From Nannocystis exedens (lineage in GTDB: Bacteria; Myxococcota_A; Polyangia; Nannocystales; Nannocystaceae), in contig NZ_NETK01000001.1 of the NCBI RefSeq assembly GCF_002343915.1, positions 2,862,001 through 2,926,000 on the forward strand: 64,000 bases of DNA. Direction: 5' to 3'. The translations under genes were made by a program, and so were the position numbers. Under the pieces are notes generated by a model. The model was not told where the DNA came from. It did not search any database and worked only from the letters and a program-made list of their open reading frames with translations. Positions 26,669 to 33,741 of this stretch are shown in pieces. Every line of letters begins with the position of its first letter. Positions within the stretch are counted from its first letter, which is position 1.

Positions 26669-27217
26669 CCCGCCATGAAAAGACCAGGTCCGCGGCCACG
26701 TCAACGAAAATCTCGTGGCAGCGCCGATGCAGTCCTTGTATGTCGCTCGGCGCCCAGCGGATACCGGCGCCGCAGCGATGAATCTGCCGCGCCCGCACAC
26801 GCGCTCACGCGTCGCCCCGGCGCTCGCTTGCGCCCTCGCGCCTGCCTCGTCCGTGCGTCGCGATCGCCGCGGCGCTCGCGTGCGACGCGTCGGCGGGCGC
26901 GGGCCTACCGACGTGCGAGCCCGCGGCGCGCCGTCGCCGTGCGCGCCCCGCGATCGACGGTGAGCGGCGGCTCGGCTCGCGTGACACCTGTCCGCTTGCG
27001 ACGCGGCCCGACGCCCGCTCGTGCTCCACGCATTCGCGGCCGGCAATGTCAACACCGCGGCCGCGGCCACACCCCGCGGAGCGGTCGATGACGCGAGCTC
27101 CGCCGGCCCCGCGGCCATCCTGGGGGGTCGAGACCACAACGCGCCAAATTGCCGTGAATCCCCCATTTATGTGCAAATAGGCGGCCCTGCGCCGGTGCTC
27201 GCGTAGACTCGCGGGCG
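26669..27217. other. Divergent intergenic region, no gene seen
   Basis: 549 bp between the Sel1 gene and the divergent 27218 lipoprotein gene. Open frames here are Arg/Ala-rich and lack family signals, so I call no gene. The part from 27150 to 27180 is locally AT-rich (CAAATTGCC, CATTTATGTGCAAATAG) and is the likely promoter of the 27218 gene. Confidence 0.45.
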
Positions 27218-28417
27218 ATGCAGAGGGAAACGACGATCGCAGTGGTAGTGGCGGGGTTCGCCGTCGCCGCCTGTCCTGGCAATCAGGGCACGATGACGAC
27301 CGACAGCAGCGACCCGACCGGCGGCACCGCCGGCGAGACCACCGGCCCGAGCGAGACCACGGCGAGCGTCGGTTCGACCACCGCCGAGCCGCCGACCGGC
27401 ACGACGGCGACCACCGCCGTCAGCGCCACCGACGACCCTGCGACCACGACCACGACCACCGGCGAGCCCGGCACCACCACCCATCTCACCACCGGCGATT
27501 CGACCACCACCACCACCGGCAATCCCGGCACCACCACCGGCGGCCCGGTCGATTGCAGCGACGAGCCGCCGATCCCCGCCGGCCCCGACGTCGTGCTCGC
27601 GCCGGAGTTCGCCGAATTTTACAAGACCTACGAGCTCGGCCAGGTCCCGGGGATCCCCACCGACTCGCGGCTCGGCGGCTGCGTGATCTCCAACGAGGAC
27701 CCGAACCTCCTCCTGGTCGCCGGCGACTCCGAGACCGCGACCGGCAAGGTGTGGGCGATCGAGGTCGTGCGCGGCAATTGCGACCACATCGTCAACTTCA
27801 AGGGCGTCGCCCAGCTCGTCGCCGACACCCCCTACGTCGACGCCAACCTGGCCCTGGTCGAGTCCGGCCTGATGTTCTACACCGCCTGGCCGATCAACCA
27901 GATCGGCCAATTGCTGCCCGGGCAGATGGCCCCCGCCGTCACCACCGACATGGCCGCGCTCGGCGTCGAGAACTCCGTCAGCGGCCTCGGCTTCGTCCCC
28001 CCCGGCTTCGTCGACGCCGGCGGCATGCGCACGATCACCTGGCCGGGCGGCAAATGGTATCACCTCGACCGCACCGCCAATGGCGACACCTTCACCCTCG
28101 CCAACGCCCAGCAGACCGCCGCGCTCCCGTTCGGCCCCGGCGGCTTCGCCTACGTGCCCAAGGGCTCGCCCGGGTTCGAGGTCGACCACCTGATCGTCTC
28201 CGAGTGGTCGGCCGGCACCGTCGGCGTCTACCGGGTCGACGACCAGGGCGACCCGCTGCCGGAGTCGCGCAAGGACTTTTACCTCGACTTCCCGAGCCCG
28301 TGGGGCGCCTACTTCGAGCCGCTCACCGGCGACTTCATGTTCCTGACCTGGGGCGCCGGGCAGGACCGGATCTACATCGTCCAGGGCTTCGAGCCGCCGC
28401 CGCCGATCCCGCAATGA
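27218..28417 (+). CDS. Lipoprotein with Thr-rich linker and beta-propeller-like body
   Basis: A 399-residue lipoprotein. The lipobox AVAAC (Cys19) is followed by roughly 90 residues of Thr/Gly/Ser linker (TTTTTTGEPGTTT type). The globular part has repeated aromatic-Gly strands (NLLLVAGDSETATGKVWAIE, GLMFYTAWPINQIGQLLPG, LIVSEWSAGTVGVYRVDD, TGDFMFLTWGAGQDRIYIV) that look like blades of a beta-propeller. No catalytic motif is visible. It converges with the TRIC-like gene, with 30 bp between the stops. Function unknown. Confidence 0.78.
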   Translation: MQRETTIAVVVAGFAVAACPGNQGTMTTDSSDPTGGTAGETTGPSETTASVGSTTAEPPTGTTATTAVSATDDPATTTTTTGEPGTTTHLTTGDSTTTTTGNPGTTTGGPVDCSDEPPIPAGPDVVLAPEFAEFYKTYELGQVPGIPTDSRLGGCVISNEDPNLLLVAGDSETATGKVWAIEVVRGNCDHIVNFKGVAQLVADTPYVDANLALVESGLMFYTAWPINQIGQLLPGQMAPAVTTDMAALGVENSVSGLGFVPPGFVDAGGMRTITWPGGKWYHLDRTANGDTFTLANAQQTAALPFGPGGFAYVPKGSPGFEVDHLIVSEWSAGTVGVYRVDDQGDPLPESRKDFYLDFPSPWGAYFEPLTGDFMFLTWGAGQDRIYIVQGFEPPPPIPQ

Positions 28418-28447
28418 GGGCAGCGCGTCGGCCCCGACGACGACGAT

Positions 28448-29194
28448 TCACCGGCCGCTCGCTCCATCCTTGTCTTGCCGCAGCGGCGCCTGCACGCGCG
28501 GGTGCGGCCCCGTGCGCGCCGGCGGCGTCACCCAGCCGAGGCGATGCGACACCACCCGCAGCGCGAACGTCGCCGCGATCGCCACCCCCGCCGCTCGCGG
28601 CGGCCGCCACTCGAGCGCCACCGTCAGCAGGCAGAACAGCGCCGCGCCGGCGCCTGCCACCAATGCGTAGTACTCGCCGGGCTTGAACAGGAACGGCTCC
28701 TCGCGCACCAGCACGTCGCGCAGAAGGCCGCCGCCGACGGCATTGATCACGCCGATGAAGCTCGCCGCGCCGACGCCGAGCCCGAGCGCCAGCGACTTCT
28801 GCACCCCGACCACCGCGTAGGTGCCGAGGCCGATCGCGTCGACCACGAACAGGAGCCCGCGGATCCGGTCGAGCGCCGCCGCGAAGAAGTAGCCGACCAC
28901 GCTGGCGATCAGCACCACCAGCAAGTAGCGCGAGTCCTGCACGCACACCGGCGGGCCCTGCTGCAGGAACAGCCCGTCGCGCAAGAGCCCGCCGCCGACG
29001 CCGGTCGCCAGCGCGACCACGAACAGCCCCACCGGGTCGTAGCCGCGGCGCGCGGCCAGCAGCGCGCCGCTGAGGCCGAACAGCAGCGTCGCGCCGAGGT
29101 CGAAGTAGAGCGGCAGCTGGAAGAACTCCTCGGGGCGGACGGCGACCACCTGTCCATCATAGCCCCCGGCGAGCGCGCGCGGATCCGCCGACAC
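28448..29194 (-). CDS. TRIC-family (UPF0126/YadS-like) membrane channel protein
   Basis: A 248-residue polytopic membrane protein with about seven hydrophobic segments between residues 28 and 215. The two family motifs recur in each half: GLFVVALATGVGGGLLRDGL (residues about 55-75) and GVINAVGGGLLRDVLV (about 147-162). The GGGLLRD repeat is the signature of TRIC-type cation channels. The C-terminal half also has ALDRIRGLLFVVDAIGLGTY. A tail of about 40 charged residues follows the last helix. It transports monovalent cations in characterised relatives; specificity here is inferred. Start ATG at 29194, just before the divergent 29242 gene. Confidence 0.92.
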   Translation of the reverse strand: MSADPRALAGGYDGQVVAVRPEEFFQLPLYFDLGATLLFGLSGALLAARRGYDPVGLFVVALATGVGGGLLRDGLFLQQGPPVCVQDSRYLLVVLIASVVGYFFAAALDRIRGLLFVVDAIGLGTYAVVGVQKSLALGLGVGAASFIGVINAVGGGLLRDVLVREEPFLFKPGEYYALVAGAGAALFCLLTVALEWRPPRAAGVAIAATFALRVVSHRLGWVTPPARTGPHPRVQAPLRQDKDGASGR

Positions 29195-29241
29195 CGGTGC
29201 GCCGTCGCCGACCGCCGCCGGCCGCTGCTACCATCGGCCGC

Positions 29242-29598
29242 ATGGCCACGCAGTCGATCGACATCGTCAACAACCCCGCCAACCCGGCCAATCCCAGCAC
29301 CGAGCAGCTGCTCGACCTGCCCGCGGGCGGCACCGTCGAGCTCTACGGCGAGAAGCCCGGCGCGGCCCTGGTGGTGCGCGTCACGGGCTTGAAGCGCGAG
29401 GCCGAACACGGCGGTCAGTTCCTCATCGAGGGCTTCGTCCGCCTGCCGGGCGAGACCGAGGAGGCGCGGGTCGAGAGCAGCTTCTACAACGCCGCCACCG
29501 GCCGCGGCACCCTCCACGTCGACGCCCGGTTCGCCGAGCGCTACCTGGCGCTGTCCGACTCGATCTCCGACGTCACCTACGTCGCTCGCCCGCGCTGA
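29242..29598 (+). CDS. Small conserved hypothetical protein
   Basis: A 118-residue acidic, cytoplasmic protein starting MATQSIDIVNNPANPANPST. It is predicted to be mostly beta-strand (GGTVELYG, AALVVRVTGL, GGQFLIEGFV, RVESSFYNAATGRGTLHVDA). No cysteine, signal peptide or membrane segment is present. I do not recognise the family. Codon use and composition match the neighbours, and it is divergent from the TRIC-like gene by 47 bp. Confidence 0.7.
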   Translation: MATQSIDIVNNPANPANPSTEQLLDLPAGGTVELYGEKPGAALVVRVTGLKREAEHGGQFLIEGFVRLPGETEEARVESSFYNAATGRGTLHVDARFAERYLALSDSISDVTYVARPR

Positions 29599-29868
29599 CC
29601 CGCATCACGCCTGCGCGTCGCGGTCAAGGCCGCACCGCCGCCGTGCAGCGGGCAGGCCCCCGCGATCGCCGCGGACCACTTCGCACCTGTCGCGCCGCGC
29701 CGCGTACGACCTGCTCGCCGCGCAGCGGCAGCCTTCCGTGCTGTCGCGTCGCGACGCCGCGATCGGGCCCTCGGCGATCCGCCGCGCCGGCCCTCGGGGC
29801 GCCCCGCGGCTCGCGGTGTGATCCGGCCGGCAACACCGCGCGCGCCGGGCCTCTAGACTCCGCGCGCC

Positions 29869-30390
29869 ATGTCCACGCCCGACAAAATGTCCACGAGCGA
29901 TCGCGTCATCATCGGCCTGCTGGCGTTCTTCGTCTGCATCGCCTTCTCGCTCGAGCTCTACTGGATCGTCTACAACGACAGCTTGGTCGCCCGCGCCGAC
30001 CACGAGCTGTTCGCCAGGCTGTTCCAGATCTACGGCGACGCCGACCGGGCCTACTACGACCGCGTCACGCCGATGGCGATCGGCCTCGAGCAGATCAACG
30101 TGTTCGTCACCCAGATCGTCAACATCTGGCTGGTGTGGGCCATCGTCCAGCGCGCGTACTACCGCCACATCCTCCAGCTCGTCGTCGGCTCGTACCTCGC
30201 CTACTCGGTGGTGCTCTACTTCTGGGCCGCGCACGTCACCGGCTACCCCGACATGCGCTACCAGTCGCCCTACACGTTCTTCCTGTTCTACGCGCCCAAC
30301 CTGCCGTGGCTGCTCGGCTACGCCTACATGGCCTGGGACTCGATCCGCCACCTCGGCGCGCGCCTGCGCGGCGACGCCTCGGCCGCGTGA
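29869..30390 (+). CDS. EXPERA-domain (emopamil-binding-protein-like) membrane protein
   Basis: A 173-residue membrane protein with four hydrophobic segments (about residues 12-34, 66-90, 97-120, 133-156), the size and topology of the EXPERA domain found in sterol delta8-delta7 isomerase (EBP) and TMEM97. Matching features are an acidic residue at the end of helix 1 (FSLELYWIVYNDSL), LQLVVGSYLAYSVVLYFW in helix 3 and YTFFLFYAPNLPWLLGYAYM in helix 4. The domain is mainly eukaryotic. Nannocystineae are among the few bacteria that make sterols, so a sterol isomerase or sterol-binding role is possible but inferred. The start ATG at 29869 (MSTPDKMSTSD) has no strong ribosome site. Confidence 0.72.
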   Translation: MSTPDKMSTSDRVIIGLLAFFVCIAFSLELYWIVYNDSLVARADHELFARLFQIYGDADRAYYDRVTPMAIGLEQINVFVTQIVNIWLVWAIVQRAYYRHILQLVVGSYLAYSVVLYFWAAHVTGYPDMRYQSPYTFFLFYAPNLPWLLGYAYMAWDSIRHLGARLRGDASAA

Positions 30391-30461
30391 TCGCGCCTCG
30401 CGGCATCGCCCGCCGCGGCGCTCCGCGGCCCACGTGCCAACGTCGGCCGCGGAGCACCCGC

Positions 30462-31018
30462 GTGACCACGTTGAAGCCCTTTCGTTACGGCGCCACCCGC
30501 GAGCTGGCGACCACCCCGATCTTCCGCCTGCAGGAGATCGAGGCCGAGCACCCGCGCACCGGCAGCCTGCGGCCGTACGTCACCCTCGACGCGCCCGACT
30601 GGGTCAACCTCGTCGCCCTCACCCCCGAGGGTCAGCTCGTGCTGGTCCGCCAGTGGCGGCACGGCACCCGCCGCTTCGAGCTCGAGCTGCCGGCCGGCGC
30701 GATCGAGCCGGGCGAGACGCCGGAGCAGGCGGCCGCGCGCGAGCTGCTCGAAGAGACAGGTTACTCCGCCGCCTCGATCGTCCGCCTCGGCGAGGTCGCC
30801 CCCAACGCCGCGTTCCAGGGCAACCGCTGCTTCACCGTCCTCGCCGAGGGCTGCCGCCGCACCGGCGAACCGCCTTCGACGAGGGCGAGGACATCGAGAT
30901 CGTCCTGTGCAGCCCCGCCGACCTGCGCCCCCAGGTCGGCGACACCGTGATCAACTCGATGGTCATCTGCGGCCTCTACTGGTGGTTCGAGCGCCAGGGC
31001 CGCGTCGCCTGGCCCTGA
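30462..31018 (+). pseudogene. Nudix hydrolase gene with one frameshift
   Basis: The 5' part starts at a GTG (30462) and encodes a Nudix protein with a perfect Nudix box, GAIEPGETPEQAAARELLEE followed by TGY. It resembles ADP-ribose/NDP-sugar pyrophosphatases (VTLDAPDWVNLVALTPEGQL, QWRHGTRRFELELPAG). Near 30870-30875 the frame changes: upstream reads CRRTGEP, downstream FDEGEDIEIVLCSPADL continues in the next frame to the stop at 31018. One missing base in a run of C/G restores a full 185-residue protein. It may be a real recent inactivation or a base-calling error. A palindrome starts at its stop. Confidence 0.85.
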
Positions 31019-31029
31019 GGACATGTCCT
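31018..31029. terminator. 12-bp palindrome between convergent Nudix and SDR genes
   Basis: AGGACATGTCCT is a perfect palindrome lying on the Nudix stop codon and 10 bp from the SDR stop. An outer TGAGG (31016-31020) can alternatively pair with CCTCA (31038-31042). It is another ACATGTCC-family element in a convergent gap. Confidence 0.5.
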
Positions 31030-31039
31030 GGCGACAGCC

Positions 31040-31822
31040 TCACGCCGTGGGCACCGTGCCGCCGTCGATGACGTATTCGGTGCCGGTGATGGCGGCCGCC
31101 CGGGGCGACACCAGGAACGCGATCAGGTCCGCGACCTCGCGCGGCTGCGCGGGCCTCCCCAGCGGGATCCCGCCGAGCGAGTCCATGATAATCTTCTGGC
31201 CGCCCTCGTAGTCGGTGCCGGCTTCGGCGGCCAGCCGCTCGGCCAGCCGCACCGAGGCCTCGGTCTCCACCCATCCCGGCGACACCCGGACCACGCGCAC
31301 GCCCCTGGAAGCGACCTCCTTGGCGAGCGCCTTGCTGTACGTCGACAGGGCCGCCTTCGCCGCGGCGTACGCCGTCGTCGACTCGGGCAGCGGCAGCTCG
31401 TGCTGGATCGAGGTCACGTGGACGATCACGCCCGCACGCTGCGCGAGCATCGTCGGCACGAGCGCGCGGTCGAGGCGCACCGCGGGCATCAGGTTGAGGT
31501 CGAGCTCCTTTTGCCACTCCTGGTCGTCGAGCGCCGCGAAGCCGCCGCCCGGGGCGCTCGAGCCGCCCAGCACGTGGACGATGACGTCGATGCCGCCGAG
31601 GAGCTCCAGCGCCCCGCGGGCGATCGTCTCGCAGCCCGCCGGCGTGGTCGCGTCCGCGGCGATGTAGTGGACCCCGCCCGGCGCCTCGGTCGGGACCGTA
31701 CGCGCCGTCGCGACCACGCGCGCGCCCGCCTGGCGCAGCGCCGTGACCACGGCGCCGCCGATGCCCTTGGTTCCGCCGGTGACGAGCACGCGGCGACCCG
31801 TCAGCTCGAGATCGAACGACAT
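31040..31822 (-). CDS. Short-chain dehydrogenase/reductase (SDR)
   Basis: A 260-residue classical SDR. The NAD(P) motif is [15 protein letters not shown] (residues about 12-26). Structural Asn lies in [10 protein letters not shown], catalytic Ser in [16 protein letters not shown] and Tyr/Lys in [19 protein letters not shown]. The C-terminus [14 protein letters not shown] is typical. A Thr/Arg-rich start to strand 2 (VVATARTVP) favours NADPH. The start ATG at 31822 shares its A with the stop of a 40-codon upstream ORF (TGATG). The substrate is unknown; it resembles oxidoreductases of secondary metabolism and detoxification. Confidence 0.93.
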   Translation of the reverse strand: MSFDLELTGRRVLVTGGTKGIGGAVVTALRQAGARVVATARTVPTEAPGGVHYIAADATTPAGCETIARGALELLGGIDVIVHVLGGSSAPGGGFAALDDQEWQKELDLNLMPAVRLDRALVPTMLAQRAGVIVHVTSIQHELPLPESTTAYAAAKAALSTYSKALAKEVASRGVRVVRVSPGWVETEASVRLAERLAAEAGTDYEGGQKIIMDSLGGIPLGRPAQPREVADLIAFLVSPRAAAITGTEYVIDGGTVPTA

Positions 31823-31944
31823 CAGCCGACCTCCGAGCGGGAGGTGGAGCCACCCTGCAGCGTGAACTGAGACCGCAGATCGAGCAGGCCGTTCGGAGCG
31901 CCGCCCGAGACCAGCCGCGATTGTTCGAGGGACATCGATTGCAT
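31822..31944 (-). CDS. Possible 40-residue leader ORF coupled to the SDR gene
   Basis: A short [23 protein letters not shown] then [12 protein letters not shown] and an SEVG end, stops at TGA overlapping the SDR start as TGATG. Its composition is not Arg/Ala-biased like the spurious frames around it. Two ATGs (31944, 31935) are possible. The first sits on a hairpin with arms ATGTCCC and GGGACAT (31929-31949). It could be a coupled leader peptide, the tail of a deleted gene, or chance. No homologue is recognised. Confidence 0.35.
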   Translation of the reverse strand: MQSMSLEQSRLVSGGAPNGLLDLRSQFTLQGGSTSRSEVG

Positions 31945-32317
31945 GTCCCACTATTTAAAGAGGCCGTCGCCGGCCGCAAGAGCGCACGGAAAAGTGAGGA
32001 GCTTACTCGCGGGTAAGCATGCAAGATGCCGCTGCCGGTGCAGACGCGCAGCGTCCGAGCGCCGCGTCCTCTGCCGCCTCTCGCAGCAGCACGACGCCGC
32101 CGCGGTCGAGCGACGAGGCGTCGCCGACGCATAACCCCGTCTATGATCATTCGTACGGCGAGGGCGACCTCGTCGACATCGCCCCATGGGCGCATCGCGG
32201 CGCTTCTTCACCGTCGAGGCATCGCCCGGACCCGCGCGGGCCGCACGTCACCCGGAGGCCGCTCGAGCGGGCTCTTCCGCGTCGACGGCGCGCCGCACCC
32301 CGACCGCAGGAGCGCCC
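31945..32317. other. Intergenic region, no gene seen
   Basis: About 370 bp between the SDR/leader start and the 3' end of the GlcG-like gene. It includes an AT-richer patch at 31950-32020 (ACTATTTAAAGAGG, GGAAAAGTGAGG), probably promoter. Open frames are Arg/Ala/Ser-rich and unconvincing. Confidence 0.45.
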
Positions 32318-32780
32318 TCAGCGCCCGTCCACGCCGGCTCGACGCTCCCCGAGCGCTCCGCCCGCGTGCCCCCGGGATGCCGCCGACTCATGCACCGCCG
32401 CGAGCCCGGCCCGCGCGCATTCGAGGTCCTGCTCGCCCGTCCCCCCCGCTGACCCCGATCGCCCCGATCTGCCGCCCCTCGACCACGATCGGCAGCCCGG
32501 CCCCGACCGCCCCGAGCCGCGGCAACCGCGACACGCCCGGCGGGAGCACCTCGCTCGGCGGCGCCGGCCCGAACAGCGCGGTGAAGGCCTTGCTCTGCGC
32601 CACCTCGACGCTGACCAGCGGCGCTCCCGCCATGCGACACAGCGCCACCACCACCCCGCTCTCGTCGAGCACGGCCACCGATCGCGGCACCCCGAGCGCG
32701 CCCGCCCGCTGGACGACGGCGAAGACGACCGCCTGGGCCGTCAGTTGCGAGACGCTGAATTTCACGTGGCTCGATTCCAT
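32318..32780 (-). pseudogene. GlcG/HbpS-like (DUF336) gene with homopolymer frameshift
   Basis: The gene starts MESSHVKFSVSQLTAQAVV at 32780 with AAGGA as ribosome site. It follows the heme-degrading GlcG/HbpS family: PRSVAVLDESGVVVALCRM, SVEVAQSKAFTALFG, then LPIVVEGRQIGAIGVSGG. At the run of seven C/G (32441-32447) the frame breaks; the family's conserved GTGEQDLECARAGLAAV is encoded one frame over and runs to a TGA at 32318-32320. Removing one G restores about 154 residues. Such a run is prone both to slippage in vivo and to base-calling error, so loss of function is not certain. Confidence 0.8.
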
Positions 32781-33741
32781 GGTCGTCCTTCCGCTGTGCC
32801 GCCCACTCGATTTCGTACCGCCATTGGCCGCATGACCGCGGTTCCATCTGCCAAAACGACGCCCGCGACCCGCCGGCCCCCTGCTACCGCAACCGCGGCG
32901 AATGATACTCGAGTCACGCGGGGCCGGCGCGGCCCTCGACACCGGCCGCAGCGCCGCCGGGCTCGCAGCCGCGCGAGGCCCCGGCAATGTTTCGACTCGC
33001 CCGCCCCTGTTCCCAGATCCTTGCGTCCGCGATTGCGACCGCACCGGCGGGTGCGGACAGCGCCCGCAGCCCCCGACTCGCGGCCTGCGAGCAACAGCGC
33101 GGGCCCCCGCCGACCAGCCCCCTCGTCGGCCGACGCGAACGGCGCGCACGCACGCCATCGCGCGCCGCAGGCCACGATCGCCGCGCACGCCATCCCTCGC
33201 CCGCCGAGAACACCGTAGCCACTCGGGTCGCAATACCCACAGCCCGTGCTGCCACCATTTCGCCGCACCGATTCGCGCTCGCATTTTTTTCGGTTACCTG
33301 TCCGAAAGACCACCTCACGAACCCGGCCCGCCCTGAGTTCGCTCACGATTCGGCGCAATGGCGCGAGTCTCCGCACCCGCTGCGAACGTCGAGCGCGACG
33401 CAGACCGCCGCACTCGCCCCGCTTCGCCCCAGCTCGCCACCGCTGCCGACGTCCACGCCGAGGCTCGCCGACCCCCGCCAGCGCCTCCACCCGCCGGCGA
33501 AGACCTCCTCGATCTCGCACCGCCGACACGACATTTCGCGGGGCCGGATCATCCCGCCGCCGCACGCGCCGCGACCTCACGCGCCACACGTCGAGATCCC
33601 GCAGCCCACCGCACCGCATGCTCGGCTCGCGAACGCGTCGCGACGCCATGGTCGCGCGAGCGCGGCGAGAGTCCGCCGCCTGCGATCGCCGTCCTCCTCG
33701 CGCCGCCGGCCGTGCGCGTCGCTCGTGGTAGCGTCCGCGCG
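32781..33741. other. Large intergenic region, no convincing gene
   Basis: About 960 bp between two divergent genes. All open frames on both strands are Arg/Ala/Pro- or Arg/Gly-rich, lack signal peptides or known motifs, and overlap each other without preference. The stretch 33270-33300 is AT-richer (GCATTTTTTTCGGTTACC) and may hold a promoter. I see no RNA gene here. Confidence 0.45.
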
